Part shown: positions 52,524 to 61,730 of the stretch, in pieces | Numbering within the stretch: position 1 is the stretch's first letter | How the letters are laid out: the number at the start of each line of letters is the position of its first letter | Notes under the pieces: generated by a model | The model's database searches: none | What the model was told of the DNA's origin: nothing | The model's input: the letters and a program-made list of their open reading frames with translations, nothing else | NCBI RefSeq assembly: GCF_033095785.1 | Contig: NZ_CP137134.1 | Coordinates: forward strand, 1,488,001-1,552,000 | Reading direction: 5' to 3' | Source: Nitrosospira sp. Is2 | GTDB lineage: Bacteria > Pseudomonadota > Gammaproteobacteria > Burkholderiales > Nitrosomonadaceae | DNA: 64,000 bases | Made by a program: the position numbers and the translations under genes

Positions 52524-54656
52524 CTATCCTCGCCGCCAGGCGTGGTATTTTTCCACCCAATCAAGCAACCGGCCGGGCACATGCTCGCGCCTCCACTGTC
52601 CCGCAGCATACTTGTTCGCCTCGGACCAGGTCGGGTATGTATGAATCGTCCCAAGGATCTTGTTGAGGCCAAGGCCCTGTTTCATGGCGAGAACGAATTC
52701 CGCCAGCAGATCGCTGGCCCGTTCACCGACAATGGTGACCCCCAGAATGCGATCGCTGCCCGGCGGGGTAAGAACTTTCACAAACCCGTACGCCGCTTCA
52801 TCCGTGATGGCGCGGTCGAGTTCTTTCAGGCTGTAGCGTGTTACCTCACATTTGATATCGCGTTTGCCGGCTTCCGCCTCAGATAATCCGACCCGCGCGA
52901 GCTCCGGGTGGGTAAATGTGGTCCATGGAATGACCGAGTAGTCCACCTTGAAGCGTTTCACGCCGCCAAATAAAGCGTTTACAGACGCGTACCATCCCTG
53001 GTGCCCCGCAACGTGGGTAAACTGATAAGGCCCGGCCACATCGCCGCAGGCATAGATGTTGGGATAAAGCGTCTGCAACCACGCATCGGTCTCGACGTTA
53101 CCCTTCTTTGAAACCGGAATTCCCAACTCTTCCAGACCGAACCCTTTGGTATAAGCCATTCTTCCTACTGCGCACAGCATGGCATCAAAAGGTAGCGTTT
53201 TTTCAGTTCCATCCTGCTGACGCACGATCAATTGCTGTTCCCCTGCTTCGTATTCGCAACGAATAGCATCAGTTTGGGTTAACAAACGGACACCGTCGGC
53301 GCGCAATGCCGCTTCAATCAGCGCAACAGCATCCGCGTCCTCTCGCGTCAGCAAATCGTGATTGGCTACCAGCATCACCTCACAATCCAGGAGAGCGAAT
53401 GCCTGTGCCAATTCACAGCCAATAGGACCGCCGCCTAACACAATCAGCCGTTCGGGACGCTCTGTGAGAGACCAGATTGTGTCTGATGTATAGTAGCGCG
53501 CGCGCTCCAAGCCCGGGATGGATGGGATGATGGGGCGGGAGCCGGTAGCCAGGACAATCGCGCGGGTTGTGATGGATCGACCGTTGACCTCTACCGTCCA
53601 CGGAGAGGTAATGCGCGCCCTGCCGGCGATGACCTCCACCCCTAGTTCGGTGTAGCGCTGGGCGGAGTCGTGGGGTTCGACCGTTTGTATGACTCGGCGC
53701 ACACGAGCCAATATGTCAGCGAAACTGTATTCGACGGTTGCGTGCGCGATGCCCAACTCGTTAGCGTGTCGGGCGTGCCGCAGGAACGCAGCAGACCGGA
53801 TCAGTGCCTTGGAAGGGACACAACCAAAATTAAGACAATCTCCGCCCATCTTGTTTGCTTCAATAAGTGTCACCTTTGCGCGCGTAGCGGCTGCGACATA
53901 GGACGTTACCAGGCCGGCGGCCCCCGCGCCGATGACGACGAGATTACGCTCGAATCGCGTTGGCTTGGCCCACTTTTTGGCTCCCATTCTGCTCATCCTC
54001 ACACGTCCGATACCCCACCGCGCCAGCCAGGGAAATACGGCCAGCAACGCGAGGGAACCGATCAGCCCGGGAGAAAGGAGCCCCGAAAGACTGGTAAGCG
54101 AACCCAGCTGGGTTCCGGCATTAACATAAACCGCGGTGCCCGCCATCATGCCCAACAGGCTGACCCAAAAGAAAGTGCGGGTTCGGATGGCCGTCAGTCC
54201 CATTAGCAGATTAATCATGAAGAAGGGAAAGATAGGCATCAGGCGCAACGTGAAGAGATAAAATGCGCCGTCCCGCTTGATGCCTTCGTCGATCACCGCC
54301 ATGCGCCCACCGAAGCGCTTCTGGACCGCATCGCGAAACACGTACCGGGCGACCCAGAACGCGAGCGTCGCCCCAATACTCGCGGAAATGACCGCTACCG
54401 GGATCCCGACCAACAACCCGAAAATCGCGCCGCCCGCCAGAGTCATTACCGCAGCTCCAGGCAGGGAAAGGGCAGCGATAAGGATATAGACGATCGCGTA
54501 AAATCCTATTATGCGCAATGGCTGCGCCCGATAGGCCTGCTGCAGTTCATCGCGACTGTTCTTGAGGGTTTCGAGGGTAATGAAACGCTGGAGATCAAAA
54601 GCAAAAAACAATCCGCCCAGCAATACCAGCACTAAGAGCAACCACCAGCGTTTCAT
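52524..54656 (-). CDS. TVP38/TMEM64 membrane protein fused to FAD disulfide oxidoreductase
   Basis: Residues 1-230 are a DedA/TVP38-type membrane domain (SLPGAAVMTLAGGAIFGLLV, RLMPIFPFFMINLLMGLT). Residues 240-700 form a mercuric-reductase/dihydrolipoamide-dehydrogenase-like flavoprotein: FAD site VVIGAGAAGLVTS, redox pair GGDCLNFGCVPSK, NAD(P) site LVVLGGGPIGCELAQAF-like, second FAD motif YACGDVAG, and the HTYPTWSEA C-terminal dyad. Such fusions are known in bacteria, often with arsenic or metal genes, but the substrate is unsettled. Between pstS (12 nt) and the radical SAM gene (56 nt). Confidence 0.88.
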   Translation of the reverse strand: MKRWWLLLVLVLLGGLFFAFDLQRFITLETLKNSRDELQQAYRAQPLRIIGFYAIVYILIAALSLPGAAVMTLAGGAIFGLLVGIPVAVISASIGATLAFWVARYVFRDAVQKRFGGRMAVIDEGIKRDGAFYLFTLRLMPIFPFFMINLLMGLTAIRTRTFFWVSLLGMMAGTAVYVNAGTQLGSLTSLSGLLSPGLIGSLALLAVFPWLARWGIGRVRMSRMGAKKWAKPTRFERNLVVIGAGAAGLVTSYVAAATRAKVTLIEANKMGGDCLNFGCVPSKALIRSAAFLRHARHANELGIAHATVEYSFADILARVRRVIQTVEPHDSAQRYTELGVEVIAGRARITSPWTVEVNGRSITTRAIVLATGSRPIIPSIPGLERARYYTSDTIWSLTERPERLIVLGGGPIGCELAQAFALLDCEVMLVANHDLLTREDADAVALIEAALRADGVRLLTQTDAIRCEYEAGEQQLIVRQQDGTEKTLPFDAMLCAVGRMAYTKGFGLEELGIPVSKKGNVETDAWLQTLYPNIYACGDVAGPYQFTHVAGHQGWYASVNALFGGVKRFKVDYSVIPWTTFTHPELARVGLSEAEAGKRDIKCEVTRYSLKELDRAITDEAAYGFVKVLTPPGSDRILGVTIVGERASDLLAEFVLAMKQGLGLNKILGTIHTYPTWSEANKYAAGQWRREHVPGRLLDWVEKYHAWRRG

Positions 54657-54712
54657 CCCGAGCGCCTTTAAAGAACAATCTTCGCTGAGAAGGGGGTCTG
54701 ACGGGCCGCGCC

Positions 54713-55678
54713 TTAATCAACATTCCGCTTCATTTCGCTGCACGACGCGCCGTATTTAAAACAACTAAAGCATCGATGATGCTTCATGCTTACAGGCATT
54801 TGCAGGGCTTCGGTCAGCGTTTGCGCAAGAACGTAATCGGGGTCGTCATCCACTAGCGTACACGCGTAAACATACATGCTGCCGTCCCTTTTGACCACCA
54901 TCTTGCTGAAGGAACACATGAACGACCGTCTTGTCTCTTGAGTATGGAATTCGGTCATGCAGCGTCCTGTAATCTCCGGCACTGCCACCTGCGTCTCCGG
55001 GGGATGAAATTCCGGAAACTCGACCAGCGTCAACTGCTCGGGTAACCCCGCGGAGCGAAAAACCTCGGCAAAGCCACCTGCCACCACATCCCCTGCCATG
55101 TCGGGCAGCTTTTGGTGCGCCACGGAAACATGAAAACCCATGCCGTGGAGCTCGCGCAAACCTTTCACCGCCTGGGCAAACATGCCTTCTCCACGGGCTG
55201 CGTCGTGGCGTGCGGGATCCGCATAGTCGAGGCTTACGCGGAAATGCAGTTCGTCTGAATGGTTGCGTAACGGTTTTAAGTGCTTGAGGCGTTTTATCAA
55301 TGGCTCAGTCGCGTTCGTCAGCACCAGGCAGGGGCGGTGCCGCAATGCATAATCCAGGATGCGTATGATGTCCTTATTGACGAAAGGCTCCCCGCCGGTG
55401 AAGGAAAACTGCTTGACACCCAGGCTGAGCGCTTCATCGATATAGGGAGTCGCGTCCTCAAAACGCAACAGTTGCAAGCGATCGTCGCCCGGCTTCGAGC
55501 CTTCCAGGCAGAAAGGGCAGGACAAGTTGCAGGCCGTGCCGGTGTGAAACCAGAGTTCGTCCAGCGCATGCGCTTGGATAACGCCACGCGGTTCGCCGCT
55601 CCGGGTTAGCAACCAGTCTTGGGAACGGGCAGATGCCGCCGCTTCATGCCCTGGCCGCATGCCCATGCCTAGCAGCAT
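54713..55678 (-). CDS. Radical SAM protein of the arsenosugar-type cluster
   Basis: The [4Fe-4S] motif CNLSCPFC near residue 45 and FSFTGGEPF identify a radical SAM enzyme using S-adenosylmethionine. A C-terminal Cys cluster (HHRCFSCFKYGASCSEMK) suggests an auxiliary iron-sulfur site. It overlaps the ArsM-like gene by 10 nt. By context it may attach the adenosyl/ribosyl unit in arsenosugar synthesis; it does not look like classical ArsS (no MLDTQ...VNLGYRCNQSC opening), so the reaction is open. Confidence 0.82.
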   Translation of the reverse strand: MLLGMGMRPGHEAAASARSQDWLLTRSGEPRGVIQAHALDELWFHTGTACNLSCPFCLEGSKPGDDRLQLLRFEDATPYIDEALSLGVKQFSFTGGEPFVNKDIIRILDYALRHRPCLVLTNATEPLIKRLKHLKPLRNHSDELHFRVSLDYADPARHDAARGEGMFAQAVKGLRELHGMGFHVSVAHQKLPDMAGDVVAGGFAEVFRSAGLPEQLTLVEFPEFHPPETQVAVPEITGRCMTEFHTQETRRSFMCSFSKMVVKRDGSMYVYACTLVDDDPDYVLAQTLTEALQMPVSMKHHRCFSCFKYGASCSEMKRNVD

Positions 55679-56721
55679 CCACCGGCAAGCCCCGCCCCGG
55701 CACTATCGCCATCATCATATGGGAGCCCCACGCCGCAGCCGGGAAAAATACCGTAGTGCCGCTCGAAGCTGCCATAGAACTCGAAATGCGAGGCGAACCG
55801 GGTGTCGTGCAGCATGCGCCACGTGTTGCCGCAGACAGGAAAATGCTTTCCGGTTTCGAAGCGGTGATGCTTGTCGAGCACGAACACATGGGGGTGATAA
55901 GGTATGGTGCCGCGATAGACTACGGCTTGGCCATAGTCTTCGCATGCCGGCTCCAGATTGTCCAGCTTGAATAAGCGGTAAGTCGCGGAGTAAAAACGCA
56001 TGTTGCCAGTGCGGCCAGCCAGCTCTGCGTTGCGCAGGACAATCCTGCGATCCTCTATCAAACGCGGGTCGTCAAACCCGTGCTTCAGCGAAAGGTTGAT
56101 GAAATCGTTCCAGTACAGCGCGCCGCTTAGACACTCGCCATATAGAACGGGATCGGCGGCGAGTGTTGCCGGCACCCGCCGGTCAGTATAAATATCGGAA
56201 AAGTAGAGTTCACCGCCGGGCTTCAGCACCCGCCACGCCTCGCGCAGGACCGCTCCCTTGTCGGGTGCGAGGTTGAGCACGCAATTCGACACGATCACAT
56301 CCACACTCGCATCAGGCAGTTTAAGCTCGGACAGGCGCTCGATGTAACCGTGCAGAAAACACACATTGCTGCTGCCATAACCGAACGCTTTACGGTGGTA
56401 TTCCTCGTGGCGGCGCGCGACTGCCAATTGCTCTTCAGTCATATCAACCCCGATCACCTGCCCATTTTCTCCTACCAGTTTCGACAACACGTACACGTCG
56501 CGTCCGGCGCCGCACCCAAGATCGAGCACTGTCAGATCTTCAAGCAGTTCGGGCAGCACCAGCCCACACCCGTAGTAGCGCGCGAGCACCTCGCTGTGTA
56601 CCTGGGCAAGTATCGGCTTCACATATTCGGGCAGGTCATCCCCGGTTGTGCAAGCATTGGTCTGAAGATCAAGCGACGAGCTTAAGGTTGCTCCGTAGTA
56701 TTGCTGGACAATGTCATGCAT
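55669..56721 (-). CDS. arsM: ArsM-like arsenite S-adenosylmethionine methyltransferase
   Basis: The SAM-binding motif DLGCGAGRD lies at 67-75. Arsenite-binding cysteines expected of ArsM are present: C52 (YYGCGLVLPE), C147 (SNCVLNLAPDK) and C197 (GECLSGAL), plus C24. The family methylates trivalent arsenic to volatile or conjugatable products. A C-terminal extension of about 90 residues ends in GCC. Upstream GT genes and downstream radical SAM gene place it in an arsenosugar-type pathway. ATG 56721 (MHDIVQQYYG) agrees with the family start. Confidence 0.85.
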   Translation of the reverse strand: MHDIVQQYYGATLSSSLDLQTNACTTGDDLPEYVKPILAQVHSEVLARYYGCGLVLPELLEDLTVLDLGCGAGRDVYVLSKLVGENGQVIGVDMTEEQLAVARRHEEYHRKAFGYGSSNVCFLHGYIERLSELKLPDASVDVIVSNCVLNLAPDKGAVLREAWRVLKPGGELYFSDIYTDRRVPATLAADPVLYGECLSGALYWNDFINLSLKHGFDDPRLIEDRRIVLRNAELAGRTGNMRFYSATYRLFKLDNLEPACEDYGQAVVYRGTIPYHPHVFVLDKHHRFETGKHFPVCGNTWRMLHDTRFASHFEFYGSFERHYGIFPGCGVGLPYDDGDSAGAGLAGGCC

Positions 56722-56738
56722 GAATCTGCCTCCTAAAA

Positions 56739-57425
56739 TCAGTTCGTTTTGGAGCGGTAGCGTGCGGCCAGCCTATCAGGCGAAGCGCCCCAAGCAAAAG
56801 CAAGCGCAAGATTGCGATTGATCCAGGTGCGGCGCCACCAGCCATCGCGGTGCCAGCGGCGGGGGTCCACGAGGATCGCTTCTTGTAACGGAACAAAGCC
56901 CCCCAGCCGGCGCAGTCCGTTTATCAAGGCGACTTCCTCGAACAGGGGCCAGGGCGAATGACCGCCTGCCTCCCAATATGCATTCCGCCGCATGAATAAA
57001 CCCTGATCGCCATAAGGAACCCCGAACCGGCAACGCATGGCAATAGCCGGTTCCAGCAGCAGGGCAGGCCAAGCGCGAGGAAGATCGAAACGAAAGCGAA
57101 AATAGCCGCCGACCGCGCCTTGGTCGAGTGCCAACCGCATCGCGCTCAACGGGTCGGGACATAACCGGGTGTCGGCATGCAGGAACCATAACGCGTCCCC
57201 TTTTGCTAGCGCGGCGCCCGCGCGTAGTTGTTGCCCACGGCAAGGTTCGGCCGCCAGCCACTGCGCTCCATATTGCTGGCACACTCTTCCGCATGCCGGA
57301 TTTCCCGCGCCGTCGACGACGATGATTTCAGGTGATGAGTCTGGCAACTGCCGCAACTGGCCGAGCAGATCCGCCAGCTTGTCCTCATCTTGGTAGCAGG
57401 GAATAATGACGCTAAACCTGGACAT
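56739..57425 (-). CDS. Family-2 glycosyltransferase (TIGR04283 type)
   Basis: GT-A fold: MSRFSVIIPCYQDEDKLADL opening, nucleotide-binding VVDGAGN, and LHADTRL in place of the usual DxD. This short soluble GT2 group is annotated as arsenosugar-biosynthesis-associated by neighbourhood. ATG 57425 overlaps the upstream gene by 14 nt, so the two are co-translated. Donor sugar unknown. Confidence 0.85.
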   Translation of the reverse strand: MSRFSVIIPCYQDEDKLADLLGQLRQLPDSSPEIIVVDGAGNPACGRVCQQYGAQWLAAEPCRGQQLRAGAALAKGDALWFLHADTRLCPDPLSAMRLALDQGAVGGYFRFRFDLPRAWPALLLEPAIAMRCRFGVPYGDQGLFMRRNAYWEAGGHSPWPLFEEVALINGLRRLGGFVPLQEAILVDPRRWHRDGWWRRTWINRNLALAFAWGASPDRLAARYRSKTN

Positions 57426-58107
57426 CGCCCGGTTCTCCCATGCTGACAATATCACAAGTCAACTGATACAACGCACGTCGCGCCGGCCGATGGTCGGCTT
57501 TCAATGCGGTTAGTAGACGAAAGACATCCTGCTCTTCATCCACGTCGAAACTTTGCGTGAGCATGGCAAGCGACTGTCCAGCCCCGCGGCAGCAGCCGGC
57601 CAGTGCCGAGCCCAGATGCGACGTGCTCCACGGCAAGGCGTCCAGCATGGGCCAACGCAGGCGGCTCCCCATTAGCACCACACCGCCATCGACGGCCGGC
57701 TTCAGAACAGTATCATGTTTTAGCAACGCCGCGCGGGCTGCGGAGTAGTCGGTGGCCGCAAGCACGGGTGCGTCACTGCCTATATAAATCAGGTGTGCGA
57801 TCCCCCGATCGCGCAAAATATGATCGACAGCGTTCAGCCGTTGTCCCAGATTGCCGTCCGTTTGAGGCACGATATGAATTTTTGGCTGAAGCTGGGGTAA
57901 TAAGGAGGCCGCCCAGGCATAATCGGAGGGGTGCGCAGGCGCGATGACCACCGGACCAGGCCAATCGCGGACGTCTTCCAATGCACAGGCGAGCAATGCC
58001 TCCGCAATACGCCTGGCCCCTTCCTGTCCCAGGCTCGCTGACAGCCGTTGCTTGCTGCTGCCGTATGCGGGACGCTTGCAAACAAGCACCAAAGTGGTTT
58101 CTGTCAT
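57412..58107 (-). CDS. DUF2064 (TIGR04282) nucleotidyl/glycosyltransferase-like protein
   Basis: The pattern LVLVCKRPAYGSSKQRL, LGQRLNAVDHIL, LIYIGSDAPVL and VLKPAVDGGVVLMG matches the DUF2064/TIGR04282 family, a GT-A-like fold placed in arsenosugar clusters. It often pairs with the GT2 protein encoded next, as here (14-nt overlap). First gene of the five-gene leftward run ending at the TVP38-flavoprotein. Reaction unproven. Confidence 0.83.
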   Translation of the reverse strand: MTETTLVLVCKRPAYGSSKQRLSASLGQEGARRIAEALLACALEDVRDWPGPVVIAPAHPSDYAWAASLLPQLQPKIHIVPQTDGNLGQRLNAVDHILRDRGIAHLIYIGSDAPVLAATDYSAARAALLKHDTVLKPAVDGGVVLMGSRLRWPMLDALPWSTSHLGSALAGCCRGAGQSLAMLTQSFDVDEEQDVFRLLTALKADHRPARRALYQLTCDIVSMGEPGDVQV

Positions 58108-58536
58108 GCCAGCGTCCCACCCGCGAACCTGAGAATCGAACGACGGATAACACTGTTACTCATGAGTATCCCGCTGGAATGCCCGATGACAAATCGAACT
58201 TCGCATAGCTTTGAGCAATGACGCTACTTTAGAGCGGTAGAATCTTTACATCATAGCCCGTATCTCACCGTCTGCCGCTCAATTTGCGCTGAACGCCGGG
58301 GCGAATTAAATCGCCGCGACTTGCTCACACAAATTCGCTTCCGTTCGGTTTTCGCCTTCCGGGCTTGGCGTACAAATCCATTCTCCTGCTGAATGACGGA
58401 ACGAATCAAGCTCAAAGAAGGGAGAGCTACGGTGACGGGACTAGGGCGGATTATACGAAGGGCGGATTAGATATGACGACAGGGGAGTAAAATCAGGCTA
58501 TTACAGGGGTACGAAGAGCTTTTCCGCAGAGACGAA
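58108..58536. other. Non-coding gap before the exosortase-associated genes
   Basis: No gene is convincing in these 429 nt. It should contain the promoter for the leftward arsenosugar-type run. No terminator stem of note was found after the amidotransferase gene. Confidence 0.4.
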
Positions 58537-60375
58537 TCACCTTTGCCTGTACCATTGCTCCAGCATCATCAAAACCCAGACCATAGTGCCATGGTAACCG
58601 GCGTGCTCATCAAGATGGTGCCCGAGCAGCTTGTCGATGAAGTCGGCCCGGATAATATTACGTGACTTGAGACTGCTCAGGCTATCCGAAGCCAAACCCT
58701 GCAAACCTCGATGCTGTTGCAGCCAGACGCCAAAAGGCAAGCCGAAGCCGTGCTTTTGCTTCGCGATAATATCGTCGGGCAGAAATCCCCGAAGCGCTTC
58801 CTTAAAAAAATAACGTAGCTTCGTGCCGTTGAGCTTCAGATGAGGCTCCAACCGCAGCGAGAAAGCCACGATCTCGTCGCTGATCAGGGGAAATGCGACC
58901 TCCATCGCCGCCAACTCGCAAGCCTTTGCCACTTTGGGCAGGTCGTTATCAGCGAGCGTGAACTTGCGATCAAAAGCAAGCATGCGATTAATTAGGCTGG
59001 TGGCGTTGTTCTCGTGATAGACGTCGTCAAGCAGGGCAGCCGGGTTGCTGGGGTTAACGGTTCCAAGGAATTCACGCGTAAAAACTTCCGCAGCCCCGTA
59101 CCGCTCCAGCAGGTTATATGTTTCTGTTCGCGCCGGCATCGGGATCGATGCTTGTTCAATATAACTCCGCGCCTTTTGTACCAGCGGTAACGCAGCCCCA
59201 CCCGGCAGGCCAAAAATGAGCGGCTCAAGGATACCCTTGCGCATCAGGGAGGGGGCCTTTTCATAGAGCGAAAACAGGTGTTGTTTGGCGTAACGGGAAT
59301 TGCCGCCGAACAGTTCGTCCCCGCCGTCACCCCCCAACATTCTGGCCAAGCCGTCAGCTTTAGCCATTTGGCCACAATAGAAAGCCGGTATGGCCGACGC
59401 ATTCCCAAAAGGTTGATCGAAAACGGCTGCGACTTGCGGGATCGTGTTCACGATGTCATCGGGCGTAACGTAATACTCGTGATGACGGGTGGAAAAATGT
59501 CTGGCCGCGATTCGCGCATACTCCATTTCGTCATAACCCGACGCGTCAAAACCGATGGAGTAGGTGTGGGCTGGGCCGCCCGACACCTCTCCCAATATTC
59601 CGGCAATGGTCGAGCTGTCTGTGCCGCCGCTAAGGAAGGCTCCAACTTGCTGATCGCCTACCGCGTCGCGCACGCTGGAGCGCAGCAAGTTTAGAAATTC
59701 CTGCTGGAGCTCCTGAAAAGGGCGCTTCTCGTTTTCCACGAACTGCATTCGCCAATATTTGCGAATCTCGACATGGCCCTTTCGATAAAAGAGGTATTCG
59801 CCGGGCAAGAGGCGTTTCTGGTCCTGGTAAATAGTATCCGGACCCGGCACCATGTGAAAGTACACATAGTTGTATACGCTTTGAGGGGCGATTTCGGATC
59901 GGGATCGGGGATGTATATTAATTGCGTCCGCCGACGAGCCAAAGACCAGCCCGCCCCCATGCTCCTGGTAGGCTAGAGGGTTAATGCCCATCCGGTCTAC
60001 CGCCAGAACGCCTTCCTGCGCGGCTTCATCCAGAATGCATAAGGAAAACACTCCTGTCAGACTCTCAAGGGCTTTTTCGCCTCGCTCACGCCACTCGCGC
60101 CCCAAGGTCCTTGCCACCCCTTCGGTGCGCGCAAGCTGGACTAAGCGCGGCTCGCGCAAGCGGGGCCGCCCCCATAACGCGACCAGAAGCCCATCCTGCT
60201 TATGAATATGTCTGCTATCGCTGCTTGCCGCAACTGCCACCGCGCTGTTTCCTTCAGCATCAGCCTCAACCTCGCTCGCATCAAACCGAGCCAGAGGGGC
60301 GGCCATTCGCTGCACGAGCTGCATATTTTCAATAACGGAGGCACTATGGCCTATCCAACCGCACAATCCGCTCAA
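58537..60375 (-). CDS. Asparagine-synthetase-like amidotransferase, exosortase-A system
   Basis: An N-terminal glutaminase domain (LCGWIGHS, RMGINPLAYQ) and C-terminal ATP-pyrophosphatase domain (FLSGGTDSSTIAG, LGGDGGDELFGGNSR) make this an AsnB-type amidotransferase. In XrtA/PEP-CTERM loci such enzymes are thought to decorate the associated exopolysaccharide. The first TTG (60375, GGGAG 7 nt upstream) yields MSGLCG; the next TTG (60366) yields MCGWIG, which restores the catalytic Cys2 that class II glutaminases need at the N-terminus. The 612-residue length is typical. A 119-nt gap separates it from the decarboxylase gene. Confidence 0.87.
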   Translation of the reverse strand: MSGLCGWIGHSASVIENMQLVQRMAAPLARFDASEVEADAEGNSAVAVAASSDSRHIHKQDGLLVALWGRPRLREPRLVQLARTEGVARTLGREWRERGEKALESLTGVFSLCILDEAAQEGVLAVDRMGINPLAYQEHGGGLVFGSSADAINIHPRSRSEIAPQSVYNYVYFHMVPGPDTIYQDQKRLLPGEYLFYRKGHVEIRKYWRMQFVENEKRPFQELQQEFLNLLRSSVRDAVGDQQVGAFLSGGTDSSTIAGILGEVSGGPAHTYSIGFDASGYDEMEYARIAARHFSTRHHEYYVTPDDIVNTIPQVAAVFDQPFGNASAIPAFYCGQMAKADGLARMLGGDGGDELFGGNSRYAKQHLFSLYEKAPSLMRKGILEPLIFGLPGGAALPLVQKARSYIEQASIPMPARTETYNLLERYGAAEVFTREFLGTVNPSNPAALLDDVYHENNATSLINRMLAFDRKFTLADNDLPKVAKACELAAMEVAFPLISDEIVAFSLRLEPHLKLNGTKLRYFFKEALRGFLPDDIIAKQKHGFGLPFGVWLQQHRGLQGLASDSLSSLKSRNIIRADFIDKLLGHHLDEHAGYHGTMVWVLMMLEQWYRQR

Positions 60376-60494
60376 AACAGTTCTCCCGTTTTTTTACATC
60401 ATCCTGCTTTTGTCACTGGCTCTGCTGGCTACGAGCGGCATACTAGCCGGTAGGAAAGCCTATCGTCTAATGAATTGATGAAGTGTGACAGGAA

Positions 60495-61730
60495 TTAAAC
60501 CAGCACTTCAATAGGTGCGGGATGGCTGAGGAATGCCGTGGGGCTTGCAGTCAGGCCATAAGCGCCTGATTGAAAAACCACGATTAAATCGCCGGTTTCC
60601 GCTTTGCTCATCTCCATCCGATCCGCTAACAGATCCAGAGGCGTGCAAAGCGGCCCTACGACCGAGACCGTCTCTCTTACGCTATGTTGCGCCTTATTAC
60701 CGACAATAACCGGGTAGTTCTTGCGGATCACCTGGCCAAAGTTACCGGATGCGGCAAGGTGGTGGTGCAAGCCCCCATTCGTAATGAGGAAGACCTGACC
60801 TCTGGACTCCTTGCGCTCCAGGACTCGACACACATAAATGCCAGCCTCCGCCACCATATACCGTCCGAGCTCAATCACGATACGGGCCTCAGGCAGATCC
60901 CGCTTCGCTTCTGGTATTAAGCGCTCAAGGTTGTCGCCTACTTTCGCCAAATCCAGCGGTTCATCACCGGGAAAATAAGGCACGCCAAAGCCGCCGCCTA
61001 TATTCAGCAATCGAACTCCACTTGGAGCGTACCGGGCAAGCGCGACGCCAAGCTGCACCGTTTTTTCGTGGGCTTCCTCCAAGGCCGCCGCCTTGAGGTT
61101 CTGCGAACCGCTGAAGATGTGAAATCCTTCGAAATCCAGGTCAAGCTGCCCCATCCGATGAAGCATGGGTGGGACTCGCTCCGCATCCACACCGAACTGT
61201 TTTGCGCCGCCGCCCATTTTCATGCTCGAAGATTTTAGCTCAAAGTCGGGATTGACGCGAACCGCCACTGTGGGACGAATGCCAAGGTGTTGACCCAAAG
61301 TGGCAATGCGCTCCATTTCCTGCTCCGATTCCATATTCACGACTACACCGGCAGCGATAGCGCAGGAAAGCTCGGCGTCGGTCTTGCCCGGTCCGGCAAA
61401 ACTGATGTGACCCGGCGGCATAGTCGTATCGAGTGCGACGTGCATCTCACCCGCTGACGCTACATCGATGCCATCGACCAGGCTAGCCATATGCTGCACT
61501 ACAGCAGGCATCGGGTTGGCCTTCATCGCATAGTGCAGATGAATCTCAGCCGGCAGGTGTTGTCGCAGCAGGGCGACCCGTTCGGTAATCCGCTGTCTGT
61601 CATAGGCGTAAAAAGGAGTCTTACCTACGCGCTGGGCCAGCCGCGTTAGAGAAATACCGCCAATCTGCAAGCAATTGTCGCGGATCGGGAATTGATCCAT
61701 TGAAGCGTGCTTTGGGCGAATATTACTCAT
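60495..61730 (-). CDS. PLP-dependent decarboxylase, exosortase-A system
   Basis: Alanine-racemase-fold (DABA/ornithine) decarboxylase. The PLP lysine sits in LHYAMKANPMPAVVQHM; ISFAGPGKTDAEL, LNIGGGFGVPYF and ELGRYMVAEAGIY are family signatures. It matches the form found in XrtA/PEP-CTERM loci, beginning at ATG 61730 (MSNIRPKHASMDQFP), which overlaps the ligase stop by 8 nt. Substrate unproven; probably lysine-, ornithine- or diaminopimelate-like. With the ligase it may load an amine onto a carrier. Confidence 0.9.
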   Translation of the reverse strand: MSNIRPKHASMDQFPIRDNCLQIGGISLTRLAQRVGKTPFYAYDRQRITERVALLRQHLPAEIHLHYAMKANPMPAVVQHMASLVDGIDVASAGEMHVALDTTMPPGHISFAGPGKTDAELSCAIAAGVVVNMESEQEMERIATLGQHLGIRPTVAVRVNPDFELKSSSMKMGGGAKQFGVDAERVPPMLHRMGQLDLDFEGFHIFSGSQNLKAAALEEAHEKTVQLGVALARYAPSGVRLLNIGGGFGVPYFPGDEPLDLAKVGDNLERLIPEAKRDLPEARIVIELGRYMVAEAGIYVCRVLERKESRGQVFLITNGGLHHHLAASGNFGQVIRKNYPVIVGNKAQHSVRETVSVVGPLCTPLDLLADRMEMSKAETGDLIVVFQSGAYGLTASPTAFLSHPAPIEVLV

